Part shown: in pieces, positions 21,271-32,389 of the stretch
How positions within the stretch are numbered: the first letter of the stretch is position 1
Layout: every line of letters begins with the position of its first letter
Source: Argopecten irradians
Taxonomy: Eukaryota; Mollusca; Bivalvia; Pectinida; Pectinidae
Assembly (NCBI RefSeq): GCF_041381155.1
Contig: NC_091135.1
Coordinates: 57,425,997-57,489,996 of the forward strand
Direction: 5' to 3'
DNA length: 64,000 nucleotides
Position numbers and translations under genes: made by a program
The notes under the pieces: model-generated
Database searches by the model: none
What the model saw: only the letters and a program-made list of their open reading frames with translations
What the model was told of the DNA's origin: nothing

Positions 21271-21965
21271 CACAGGGGGCACACTCAATGAAAATGGATG
21301 TTGTCATAATTTTTTTTTGTATTTGGTGGATGGACTGATGAGTACGGAAGCGTATTAGGCTCACGTACGAAAATATTTTTTAGGATAGCGAAAATGTTTT
21401 ATTTGGCGGCCGCCAGATAATTAAGTGGCGGCCGCCAAATAATTATCTGGCGGCCGCCACTTAATTGATCTGGCGGCCGCCACTTAATTATCTGGCGGCC
21501 GCCACTTAATTTATCTGATAATTTTTTGGCGGCCGCCAGATCAATTAAGTGGCGGCCGCCAGATAATTATATGGCGGCCGCCAGATAAATTATATGGCGG
21601 CCGCCAGATAAATTAAGTGGCGGCCGCCAGATAATTAAGTGGCGGCCGCCAAATAAAACATTTTCGTTATCCTGAAAAATATTGTCGTACGTGAGCCTAA
21701 TACGCTTCCGTAGATGAGTATATATGACAGTAGTGATTTTTTATTTTTTTTTTTTTTTTTAAATACGAGATTTCAAAATATTAAAAATTCTGGATATTTA
21801 CTATAAAACATTTTATAGTAAAGATCCCGATTTTTTAATAATGTTTTAAATCTCGTATTTTTTGGAAAAAAAATCACACGACTGTCATATATATGCTCAC
21901 CAGTCCATCCACAAAATACCAAAAAAGTATGACAACATCAGTTTTCATTGAGTTGGCCCCCTGTG
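21271..21965. mobile_element. Outer foldback element (about 320 bp without its insertion)
   Basis: Left arm CACAGGGGGCACACTCAATG (21271 onwards) is mirrored by the right arm ending ...CATTGAGTTGGCCCCCTGTG at 21965. The arms continue through GTGGATGGACTG and, past the inserted inner element, TATATGACAGT and AAATACGAGATTT. They meet at TTTACTATAAAA/TTTTATAGTAAA (21798-21822). It is a nearly complete hairpin with no coding capacity, a foldback MITE. Confidence 0.9.
21343..21712. mobile_element. Inner foldback element with eleven GGCGGCCGCC blocks
   Basis: TACGGAAGCGTATTAGGCTC at 21343 is mirrored at 21712. The arms extend over 70 bp through CACGTACG and ATAACGAAAATGTTTTATTT-like sequence. Between them stand eleven copies of the self-complementary 10-mer GGCGGCCGCC (starts 21405, 21427, 21449, 21472, 21494, 21528, 21551, 21573, 21596, 21619, 21641), 22-34 bp apart and joined by AT-rich linkers (AGATAATTAAGT, AAATAATTATCT). 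GATGAGTA occurs at 21337-21344 and 21713-21720, consistent with a 6-8-bp target duplication. It is inserted into the left arm of the outer element. Confidence 0.9.
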
Positions 21966-22085
21966 TTCTTCATTATGCTTAAAATTCAATTAAGTAAACG
22001 ATCTTTAATAAAAAGCAAAATTCCTCAAATATTCTACAATTTCAGTAATTCGGGGAGGACAAAGTGGGTTTTTAGTTTTCATATG

Positions 22086-22241
22086 CATATTGTTATACAT
22101 CCTTGATACCCCAGGAGTTACTTTCACTGTCGTTTTTTCGCACACAGACCATTCAGCTTTGATAATCTACAACATAGGCCAGGGGTGACTATAACATGGT
22201 GAAAGTAACCCCAGAAGTATCGAGGATGATTGTTATAATAT
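22086..22241. mobile_element. Short foldback element (about 42-bp arms)
   Basis: GATACCCCAGGAGTTACTTT within 22086-22127 is mirrored by GTGAAAGTAACCCCAGAAGT within 22199-22241, with the flanking CATCC(T/C)TGATA and TTGTTATA also paired. The central loop is about 70 bp. Confidence 0.75.
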
Positions 22242-24890
22242 CTACATTACATCTATTTATCGACAAAATCTATTTCATTGTAAGATTACCAAATTAATGT
22301 TTGTGCTATTCTTCGTCGAGTTTAGAAGTGTAATTTGATTATCTGTGTCTTCAATTCATTGTGTGTGACCTTCACAGACTGCCAAGGTCAAGACTCTGGT
22401 TGTATCATTAAGTGATCATTATAATTACTTTACATGAGGCACCGATTTAATTACCAAAAATCAACCATGCTTTTATTGATTCTTCGCATCAATGACGAAT
22501 TTCTCAAATCTATTTTTCATTCTTGGTTTTAAATTTAAAATTAGATTCCCACTCCTTTCTTGAGGATCGTACATAATTGATGATAACATTTACTGACAGA
22601 TAGCGAACTCCCCTCGGATCCGAATAAACGAATGATGTATGCGTTTTGCTAAGCGAATTAAAACGGAAGGTATTCTTTTAAAGAAAATTACGCAATCCAG
22701 ATTTCTTATTGCAGTAAGGCCACGCGCCTGCTAACTGATTTTATCAATTTTGAAAGCCCTTAAATGAAGTCCGGGTCGCCGCCATCTTCCCGCTGAGATG
22801 AGGGAGAAATTCACCTCACCACATCCTCAACCATCTGTCAATGTTTTGTTTGATTCCTAAATCGGGATTTTATTATTAGACATGGTGCATGCGCACGCTG
22901 CATTTGGTGTCGGGTTACTTTAAAACTTAAGAATAGTGTTTCTTTGCATTTGCTGTGTCTGCATGTAAAATGCTGCACTTTAACAGACCTTCTAAAATGT
23001 TGGTAGATTATCTCCTTTGTTTTAAAGCTTGAAACAGGTTCACATATTTAAAATGTCTAAATCATAAATATCAATTTTTGATAATATTTGCATGCTTAAG
23101 ACTGGCTGCTAATTTAGGAACGAAAAAATGAAGACAGAACCCCAGACCTCCAAACTCTGGCCGGATGCTCAACCAGTTGGGCTACCATGTAGTAGGCTCC
23201 ATTTTTTTCCAAACAAAAGTGCAGACTTAAGTGAAAACATTTTTTGTCTCCTCATGTAAACAATTTTGAATTAAGTCATTTTTGGCATAAGTTTGTATCA
23301 AGAAACCGAGGCCTTGTCGCCGCGATCGTTACGATACACGTTTTTTATTGTAATTATAAATACATGGTTACTTCCATATGTGTATGATTGACCCAGTTCT
23401 GTCTGTGTTATTTAGAAGGGAATACCTGTGCATTTGGAAGAAATGTGGTGCCGTGTCCAGGATATGACAGTTTAACGAGTTGGTACTTCAAGTCTATACA
23501 ACTATGCGTCCGTAAAAACTTACATTGTCACATAAGTACATGTGTTCTTTATTTAGTTCTATATTTATATACTGTATTTATATGACTTTTGTAATGTAAA
23601 AACGGTACTGGATTTTACCGGATTTTAAATGCTAGAATGACGGAGAAGGCAACAGTACATTTGGCACTGCGAAATTGCACTAGATTACATGAAATGTGAC
23701 CGTCGCATGTTGTTCAGTAATGTAGAAATGATCAATTATTATTGGGATTAGGGGCTCTGTTTCAAAATTAGCTGTATACGAAACATGTGTGAAATTTTCA
23801 AATTGAAATATCAATTATCGCATCTGTCCAACATACACTCGATTTTCGAGTTTTGAGGGAGATCGTAATTCATACATTAGTTGCTATAACTCATTAAAGA
23901 GACAATACACTCAGGCAAATTCTTTTACATAACCAATAAGCAAACTATAGCATAAATGTATTGTTCTACATTTCTTATGAAACATATAACGTAAAAACAT
24001 TGACAAATTCCACAACATTGTTAAGTATTTTAATTAATATCGTTGAAATATCAAATCGTTGATCAATACGATTAAGCAGGTACAATATTAACTCTGTACC
24101 CATACCCGAGCCAAAGTCACGCACGTTAAACAAATGAACTACATAACCACTGAGAAGGTGATAAAATGATTTTTAGGCAAGACAATTCACCTAATAAGGT
24201 AAACACACTACTGTCAGAGCGATTTGAGCAGTTCTAGCCAAAAGTTGCATTACTTTACGAGCAAGGGACAGGGTTCGGCATACAAGAAGTTCGACCACAG
24301 TGTGTAATGGCGGACAGCGAGCAAGTTTGAATATTTCACACACGTGTCACCACCATAGGCGTTTCAGGCATATCACAGTAAAACTGACTGATGTAATTTC
24401 CATTAGAAGTTGTTTTATCTGATATATATATACAAATTTTAATGTTCTCTTAGAATGAATTGTCCCTTTAAGATAATATACAAATATCATCTGTGGATAC
24501 ATATAATTCAATTCTAACTATGTTTACCAATAAATTTTCGTATTAGGGCGAAGCACTATACATCATCGTTATAACTAAAATCACACAATATCCGTATTAT
24601 CTATATTAGACTCACTGGCGACTTTGTCAAATTACATTAATAAAACAAAATAATAAATGTTTCTTTTTTATAATTATCGATAATCATTCTTACAATAATT
24701 AACATTACAATTGTGATAAATCATTACGATGCGCTGAAATATTTTTAAATTCGCGTTATAGATCGGGAAAATTCCTGATATCTTTACATTATTATTTTCA
24801 ATTATATATTCTCGTAAAATCTGGAATTGTGTTTTTTGATATTGTTTTCGCCCTTCGAAGAATTTTATTTGATTTGTGTGTGTCGTAAAG
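22242..24890. other. Intergenic region with a decayed tRNA-derived SINE
   Basis: At 23105-23195 the minus strand reads like a decayed tRNA head (GTAGCCCAACTGGTTGAGCA, then GGGGTTCTGTC), so a tRNA-derived SINE relic is likely. The rest is AT-rich. No exon was supported; the small frame at 23388-23585 has no evidence. Confidence 0.35.
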
Positions 24891-25109
24891 AAAATTCGGG
24901 CGCCATGTCATTTCGTAACGTTTCGTTTATAATTCGCGACCGCCAGCTGTTGGAAAACTATATCAACAAAGGGCATGACGTCATAACTTTGATGACGTCA
25001 TAGATGCTTCACGCAACAATTAACCCACAATTCTTTCCCTGGCTACCAGAAAAGAACAAAACGAAAATATTTGCTCTATCAACATTCGGTCATATCTTAC
25101 TCAACGAGA

Positions 25110-25344
25110 ATGATAAACCATCCTGAAAGCAACGAGAAATGCGAGATGACTTCCCTGAAGACCGGAAAAGATGCGCAAGAGAGGAAGTTTGGAAGAAGCA
25201 TGACTGAGACAGACGAACCAGCTCTCATCACAGCTAAATTACCTTCGTCAGTGATCCTCGGAAATGGCAGGAAACTGACCAGCGCCAACACCCCAGACTC
25301 CGTGAACAGATTCGGAGACGTCACTCCATATTGGCACAGTGTTG
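25110..25344 (+). CDS. First coding exon of a two-exon gene of unknown function
   Basis: Starts at ATG 25110 (GAGAATGAT), preceded by a region rich in TGACGTCA (25000), a CRE-like element that may be part of its promoter. It has 78 codons plus one base, then a strong G|GTAAGT donor at 25345. The reading is charged and probably disordered, with EKCEMTSLKTGKDAQER, a second Met within KFGRSMTETDEPAL, and a Gly/Asn-rich VILGNGRKLTSANTPDSV. No signal peptide, membrane segment or known domain is seen. It joins in phase to 26855 (G+AT = Asp). Confidence 0.6.
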
Positions 25345-26854
25345 GTAAGTGTTTTTTTTACTTATAAGATAGTATCAAATACATTGCATCTTTTCTAGAT
25401 ATTTCCTATCATCCGGCCATGTTTCATCAACATTTATAACATAAGGAATACCTTTAAACTTAAACTTCTCCACAGAAATGCATTAAGAACCCTAAGTTAA
25501 GGTGCTCTCCTAAAATTTTGTAATCAATGCATTCCTATTGAAAATTTTAAGAAATGCTGATGAAGCTCTGCCCTGGCCGCTTCCTGTTTGTCAAAGATAA
25601 AATATGGAACCAGTTTATATTCTTATAAATGACCTTCAAGGCGATAAGGCATCTCCAACGTCACCGCCTTGCAGATCGGAGAAGTAAGACCCATTCCAGT
25701 TTGTTGGTTCCAAACAAACAACAAACATCTTGTCCCAATGTTCAGCCATTCTAGACAATCTCGCCAAACCTTCTAAATTATCTCATGTAGAAAATATGTT
25801 CTTTATCAAGCTTATGTAAACTGGAATATTATTTTCTCTTTCTCCTTCCGCACCGTAATGTTCCTCTTTTTCTCACGTGTTTCCCATTCATTCTACCTAC
25901 TACAAGCACAATCACATTATTACATAATGTATTGTGAAATATGTTATCAATCTGTAAAAGCAGAGTACGTAGAACCGTACATCATATTATTTTTATAGAA
26001 AGAAGTGGTTCTTGGAAATCAGTCAGCGTCCATGACTTAAGTTCTTTTTGTTCTACTGCAATGGATCTTTGGTCTTATATGGTAAATGTACATTATTAGA
26101 GAAAGTACGGTCATGAGTATTGCTTTGTGGGAGAGAGGTTTGGAGGGTAAAGCTATTTGATTCCTGTTGGGTGCCCCGACCAGGAATTCCGGTTTGAAAA
26201 ACTACGGCTCTGCCGACTGAGCCAAAGAAGCATGCTCTGTTAGCTGAGTGATAGAGGCCGTATTTAACACAATGTACAAACCACTCCGACCCGCTCATTT
26301 TACAATACTACAGGCTACATGTCCATGCCAGTCTATTTCATACCGCAAAAAGCTTTTATTGTAATGAGTTTGCTTGCAGAAGTCAATACATGCAATACTT
26401 ACCAAACCATCCTAAATGTAATGTCATCATGCGTGCATTTTAAGTCCTGTTTCTCAAAACGTTTAGTATGATTCATACCTTCCAAAGTTGAATTCCTTTG
26501 ATATAGACAATCTACTATGAAATATATTTAGTTGCTTTATTATCCATTAACAGTTGTCAAATAGCATAAATGTCACCGCGGCCTATTTGCACCTTCACGA
26601 TGCCTCAACATTTCCATGATGTTTCAAAATCCCGATTTACAGCCATGTAAAACTGATCGTCTGTTGAAATGTATCTACTCCATTTTCGTAACAAATATTT
26701 TTCGCGAAATTTTATGCCGCGAGGTACGCGTATGTTAACGTTATTTGCACTAAAATTATCTAATTTACAGTATTGCGTGGTCAGTTTTTGTATTTGAAAT
26801 AAAATATGTATCGAAATTTGTATAGTGACCAACAATGATTTTGTATGTTTCCAG
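25345..26854 (+). other. Intron of the unknown two-exon gene
   Basis: GTAAGT ... TTTCCAG intron of about 1.5 kb. Around 26150-26265 the minus strand has a tRNA-like tract (TTGGCTCAGTCGGCAGAGCC), probably a decayed SINE. Confidence 0.55.
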
Positions 26855-27962
26855 ATCTGAGATTGGGAACCAGAAGGCCACCGAACATCAAAGATGACAA
26901 CTTTCCGCCCGGATATAACGGGATCCTGAATATGGATTTAAGACGAAGGAGTGCGGAAATGGCCGTCAAGCTAAACCTCCACCAAAGAGACTTTCCTCAG
27001 AGGCAAACATCCCATAATACCGGCACTGACCAGACAAAGCAAAAAGAACTCACAGAAACTGGGGACGCACTAAAAGAGAAACGCAAGACAAAGACGGTCG
27101 CCAAAAGAAGAGAAGAGACACAAAGGCCGAGAAAATTGAAAAGGCAGAGATTTCCGTTTTTATTGAAGACCGCGAACACCTCACTCCTGGATTATTCGCT
27201 AAGGGGAAACCAGCACCGGCTGTTTATAGAGAGAACAGACAACCCGAAAGGAAACCGGAAGTTGTCAACGATGGCCAGAAAGCCTGCGCAGACTATGATT
27301 TGAAGAAGCACACAGGCGCTACACGTGATGCTGGTGTTAACAAGCTCCTGACAGAAGTTGATCGAAAGAATGAGGAATTCGAGGCTTTCAGAAAGAATGA
27401 TATCTTCTCAAGAAGATTCGATGGTGACAAGGTTACCATGGATACTAGTCTGGAAGACATAGATTTGGCAACCCAGAAAAAGGATGTCCTTCCTCCAATA
27501 AACGGAAATGCTGTTTCTCTCGGCAGAAGGAAAAACAAGATTAATATTATGGTGAACCAGACAAACTGGCACAAAATCGAAAGCAAGGAGACCCCTCTCA
27601 GACAAGGAAACGCCATGAAACTGCCACCTATCAGCACTCCAACAAAAGTTGAAAAATCAAGCCTGTTTGGTGTAAACATCGTAAAGGTCAGAGGTCAAAC
27701 ACTGCCCGAGAATCTCTTTATGAATGATAACAAAAAGACCAAAGGTCAAGCAATTCCAGATAATCACTTCATGAATGATAACGAATTCTGGCACAGAACG
27801 GAAGTCCCTGCACGGAACAGCGCTGCCATGGCTCTTCCTCTCCGTCACAGCTCCCAACCGACACTTCCGCCCGTGTTAAATGTCAAACTTCCACCAATCA
27901 CCGGACTTCCGGTCAAACGAGCAACAGACGGAAAGAAGCGCAAATCCAAGAGGTTGGGTTGA
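26855..27962 (+). CDS. Second coding exon of unknown gene, with an internal -1 frame change
   Basis: After a TGTTTCCAG acceptor the frame of exon 1 continues (DLRLGTRRPPNIKDDNFPPG, DLRRRSAEMAVKLNLHQ) but stops at 27301-27303. From 27030 the frame one base back is open to TGA at 27960-27962. It carries protein-like text: AEKIEKAEISVFIEDREHL, LTEVDRKNEEFEAFRK, a tandem pair GQTLPENLFMNDN / GQAIPDNHFMNDN, repeated KLPPIS/KLPPIT, and a basic nuclear-localisation-like end KKRKSKR. The two frames overlap in 27030-27303. If joined by a one-base change the protein would be about 446 residues, highly basic and mostly disordered. A recent disabling indel, a sequence error, or programmed frameshifting can each explain this. 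Family not recognised. Confidence 0.6.
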
Positions 27963-28292
27963 AGTATTATATACAATAAGATATCATTTTTATATTGTTC
28001 TTTTGGGGATATTGGCAATTCTTGATGACTAATCGGAGCATTCATGTGTGCTACAGCACTTGGATATTTTCTGTGATGATAACCTATGAATGCGCATACG
28101 TGATCACTCGGGTTTATTGAAACATTTTTTCTGTGATATGTTATAGAAACATTGAACTTTTTGTATGATTATTACAATTCATGTGAAAGGAGCAGTTAAA
28201 CATATTTGTGTGGACGCCAAGCTAGCCCTTACCAATTGGAAAATATGTGATATCAAAGAAAATATTATTGCTAGAAAAGTATTTTGAACCAA
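27963..28292. other. 3' flank of the unknown gene
   Basis: AT-rich, presumably 3' UTR. No canonical AATAAA was seen just after the stop. Confidence 0.4.
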
Positions 28293-28847
28293 ATGCACAT
28301 TCCACTTGATGAGAAAAAGACACTTCTATGTCAAACTGCGATTGTTACTTCGGAATACACGTCAGCAAAGCAGAGCGTATTTGCACGAGACACTTCTGTT
28401 AAACAATGTGTAAAGATTCGGAAAAAATGGCAATCTGTCAACTTGAGTGAACCATTCGAAAAGGATACGTCTGCCAAACAGAGTGAATCCATTACGAAAA
28501 TACTGTGCGGCCAGATAAATTTCTGCTTCGGAAAAGATGCATCTGCCAAACAGAGCGAACCCACCCCAAAAATACTATGTGGCCAAATAGATTCCTACTT
28601 CGGAAAACACGCATCTGCCAAACAGAGCGAACCATCCACAAAAAATACTATGTGGCCAAATATATTCCTGCTTCGGAAAAGACACATCTGCCAAACAGAG
28701 CGTACTCACTCGGAAAATGCACATCGGTCCAAGATGTACCGATTCGAAAATAGACATTTGTCAGGGCATACCGACAAGGAAAATACGGGTGCCGATTCCA
28801 AGAGGACAACTATACAAAACAGGGTAAACGAACTAAAAGGAGTATGA
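28293..28847 (+). CDS. Open frame over a degenerate repeat, doubtful gene
   Basis: From ATG 28293 there are 184 codons to a TGA at 28845-28847. The text repeats a module with variants of KDASAKQSEPTPKILCGQI, visible three to four times with a period of about 72 bp. It derives from DNA repeats of the form TCGGAAAAGACACATCTGCC + AAACAGAGCG that continue without a frame to about 29070. A reading frame over such a unit may be chance, or it may be the tail of a repeat protein. It follows the unknown two-exon gene in the same orientation. Confidence 0.25.
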   Translation: MHIPLDEKKTLLCQTAIVTSEYTSAKQSVFARDTSVKQCVKIRKKWQSVNLSEPFEKDTSAKQSESITKILCGQINFCFGKDASAKQSEPTPKILCGQIDSYFGKHASAKQSEPSTKNTMWPNIFLLRKRHICQTERTHSENAHRSKMYRFENRHLSGHTDKENTGADSKRTTIQNRVNELKGV

Positions 28848-29070
28848 GATACTTTCATAGAGCGTATTTATTCGAGAAGACACGTGTGAAAAACAATGCG
28901 TATCTATTTGGAAAAGACTTGTGTTAAAAGGGAACGTATTGATTCAAAAAGGAGACGTGTGTCAAAAATGGATTACTGATCTGAGAGGATTAGAAAAGAT
29001 GCATGTTTGATAGAGCGTACCGAATCGGAGAGTGCCTGTTCTGAGTGCCTGTTCTGATTCAGGAAAGACT
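28310..29070. repeat. Degenerate 35-75-bp tandem repeat tract
   Basis: ATCTGCCAAACAGAGCG-like cores recur through the tract next to TTCGGAAAA(G/A) segments. The centre (28450-28700) is regular at about 72 bp, and the right side decays (CACGTGTGAAAAACAATGCG, ACGTGTGTCAAAAATGG). Confidence 0.75.
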
Positions 29071-29223
29071 AATTTAATTCGATAATATTGTTATTAACCC
29101 AGAAAAGAAGAAAATCAAACTGACGTAAACGAATATGTCAAAAAAATAAGCACCCTGGCAAATCGATGTTAAACCTTTTTCACCATTTCATTGCAATTAA
29201 ATGTTCGCATGTTAAATATGTAA

Positions 29224-29455
29224 GTGTTGTAGTTTTATCTATATTCTTACATTGATGCTTTGCTGATATGGTTTCGGGAACTTCCGGCGGCGGGAACTTC
29301 CGGACGAGTATTTCCGCCGGAAGTTCCTACAACACCTCGAGTCCAAATTATTCTTCCGCTCTATTACATTTATATATCGGCTTTGGGCCAACGAACATTT
29401 AAAAAGAAAATCAAAATACGATATATAGAACGGCAGAATAATTCGGACTTATTCG
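29224..29455. mobile_element. Two adjacent small inverted repeats (foldback MITEs)
   Basis: GGAACTTCCGGCGG (29277-29290) pairs with CCGCCGGAAGTTCC (29314-29327). The outer GTGTTGTAG (29224-29232) and CTACAACAC (29328-29336) also pair, with about 44 bp inserted on the left arm. Next to it, TCCAAATTATTCTTCCG (29341) pairs imperfectly with CGGCAGAATAATTCGGA (29431-29447). Confidence 0.7.
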
Positions 29456-29891
29456 CGCGCGCGTATATCTCCTTGCTATTATAAATTATGGATAAGAAAT
29501 TTTGTGTGTGCTATCTTAATAAGGAGCGATTGTTGTTGGGTTTTTTTCCAGTACATGCATATCTCAAGAAACCGTCAATTGTTAAACAAAAATATATATC
29601 TATCCGTCATTGATAAGTAAAAACAAATGATAAGATATCAAACCAGACATTTTGGGATCCTTCCTTGTGGGTGATCGGTCCAGAATATTTTGCTGGATGT
29701 CACTGAAATTCTATTGACATCTTATTTATTTTATTACAAAAGAACTCATGTATATTCAACAGACACCAAATAAGAAAATGCCGATTTGGATGGAACAGTA
29801 AAACGCTGGTCTCCTGGGTACACGGAAGTCGGCTCTTGTTAAGTGTTTCAGTGTTAAGTTTGTATTATCTCCTTCGCATGCCAAGATCGCC
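29456..29891. other. Intergenic sequence
   Basis: No exon, repeat or RNA gene supported. Confidence 0.4.
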
Positions 29892-30008
29892 ATGTATCGT
29901 AATAATTTCACTGAAGCAATTACGAAGACAAAAATCGATCGTTCGACTAGTGTAACTATACTGCGGAAGCTGAACCACGCGGTACAGAAGCTGAATGAGT
30001 TTCTCTCA
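29892..30008 (+). CDS. Possible first coding exon of an unrecognised gene
   Basis: ATG at 29892 in a fair initiation context (ATCGCCATGT) opens exactly 39 codons up to a GTAAGG donor at 30009. The reading has TEAITKTKIDRSTSVTILRK and LNHAVQKLNEFLS, which would form amphipathic helices. No downstream exon could be matched, and the family is unknown. Confidence 0.3.
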
Positions 30009-32289
30009 GTAAGGCCAAATCCCGCCACGGATCACACACGTCCGGTGACACGTGCTAACTCACGAAATGGACGTGCATACCTCGTGATGTATGGACGATT
30101 TGAAAGAGTCTTTTTCTGTCATAGCGTGACTGTTTTTGGAGGTTTCTTGTGATATTAGACAAATAATATGACTTTGAAGTCCTGATGGTTACACAACATG
30201 TGATGTTTTGGTCGGCTGACGGAGAGAACACCGTAAGTACAGTCAGAGAGTCAGTGCTGAGTGGGGGAATCAATATCAGTATGTTTTCTTATTGGAGCTA
30301 AATATCTCCGGTGATATAAAGCGGAATGAAATTAGATTAATCCAGTCTCGTAAAAACTGGATATTTCTGCTCCATTCGTTTTAATAGTCAGAACAGTATA
30401 TGTATACATACTGTTTGCAAAATCTGTACGCTTCGGCGAGCTTATGAGAATATCCAGTTACAATATTAAGTTATATATAAATCTGTATCGTAATTCAATT
30501 CAGTCAATCTGCTTTTATGGCATGCTTTCATAGCAAAATTATTCAAGAAGTCATACCCTGATTTGTTTTCATTTCCGGTGATTTGATCTTTTTGAAACTA
30601 GTGTTGCGCCAAACCACACGTCGAACCGATCAATGATTTTATCATATAAACCATTTTTATCGCCACATTGTGTTGTGATGTCAAATAAGTTCGGATTTTT
30701 GTCTTAATTGTGGTTTTTAACGGGTACATTCACGAGTTGGGCAGAATATTGGTTGTTTTTTTATACAATGTAATCGTATATGTATTATAGAGGAAAAAAG
30801 GCACCGAATCAATTATTTATTACGTTGACTACAGTTAAAATGCTTGCATTATAGAATATACACTTTAATGAATATATTAACTTAGAATTCTCCTAGGAAA
30901 GCATTACAGAAGTTCAGGAAAATTCCTTAACGTAATGCTTTTATATTGAATTTTTGTTCTTGTTTCCCATTTGTTTCTGTACACCTTGTATTTGCTCGGT
31001 AAATCTTTTTTTTTTAATTCCTTGTGTTCTAACGGAGATGTAGATGTTTGAAAATACCCGTGTGCTTGCGGATCGAGATGTAAGATCGTACCAATCATAG
31101 ATCGATTTTTGACCGAATTTCCGGAAATGTTCTTGTTTTGGTTCATCTTACTACCGATGACAGGATGTTCCTACGCAGCGTAAGAATATACTCAATCATC
31201 AGTTCAATTTACACACCATGATTATAAGAGTGCTTCAGAGATTCGGGGTCTGTAACATAGACAATAGATAAATCCATGTTTTATTTTAAAAAAAAACAAG
31301 CGTCCTTGTGAACTTTTCCTTTAATGTTTGCAGTTTACTTGTCAAAACCGGCACTTGTCTAGTCCGGATTCCTGTGTATTCCGGTAGTTGTATGACATTT
31401 TCCTATAAATTTTTGGCAATTAAAACCTGTATAATCTGGAATTCTGTCTATAGCGGTCAAGCTATGCTAGAATCGATGGCATCTGCTTTAGACAGGTTAC
31501 GCTGTATTTCTCTACTAAATGGTCCCTTTCTAACTTAAAATTACTAAGCAATATAGTTAACAATACATGTTTTGTGTTTAAACCCGAAATCTAATATTTA
31601 ATAATGACATTTGCATGACACCGCTGCAGGCGAATTCGGTGTACCAGTTTCGGGTGTAACCCGGGAATAGCGTTGCTCATAATTGCAAGGTCGACCTTCC
31701 AGGTAACGCCTGTTCTCTACGTAACCTCATCGAATGGTGCTGTACAGAGTTAATTTGGTGAGTCATGACACTCTGAGGTAAACTGACCTGGGAAGACAAT
31801 GCTAATACTTATAAAACTAACGATTTCCGTTCCCGATCGTAATAATAGCGCAAGTATCCGATATGTATCCAACAAAGCAGCTCTTGCTAGAAGACTGGTT
31901 AGCTTAACCATAACTCTTGAGAAACACGCATAGAACATGTACGCATTAAGCAAAATGAACAGCTTGTTTTCATAAATGAAAACACAAGTTATGGTGAAAA
32001 ACATTATATCGTTCATTTCACCCGATTTACCACTGGAGCTTAGTCTAAATCGGCGTGTTGAAGTTAAAGGATTATCTTTTCAAGATGACTAAGCTTTGTG
32101 GAGTCGATAGGTGCTTGTTGTTTGCGCTCGAGATTTATTGATATTAGTGATCGAAGTAAGCCTGGTGGAGTAGTAAAGGTATGCGTGGCTGTAGTTTACA
32201 CGTCATCAGATGGAAACCATACCTAAATGACGGAGTTTAACGATGAATAATTCATAACATGAATCATCTCTTAGCTCGTTAGGTTTTAC
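30009..32289. other. Non-coding or unresolved region
   Basis: A second possible short exon end (GGAGAGAACACC|GTAAGT) lies at 30232. On the minus strand an ATG at 31146 opens an 80-codon frame (MNQNKNISGNSVKNRS...) that looks protein-like but has no family or partner exon. The minus frame at 31750-32016 is hydrophobic but unsupported. Confidence 0.3.
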
Positions 32290-32369
32290 CTGTAGATTAT
32301 TGATATTAAAACCTAACAGTTCATCGGCGACAGGTATGAAGATCCCGGAGCCAACATCGTCTGCTTGAA
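32290..32369 (-). CDS. Possible internal exon of an unrecognised gene
   Basis: On the minus strand acceptor CATCGTTTTGCAG and donor CAG|GTAAAA bound 80 nt: two bases, then 26 codons reading QADDVGSGIFIPVADELLGF and NINNLQ. The frame stays open past the donor (VKPNELRDDSCYELFIVKL), so the exon may be longer. Composition and splice sites look real. No neighbouring exon or family was recognised. Confidence 0.35.
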
Positions 32370-32389
32370 CTGCAAAACGATGCATCATT

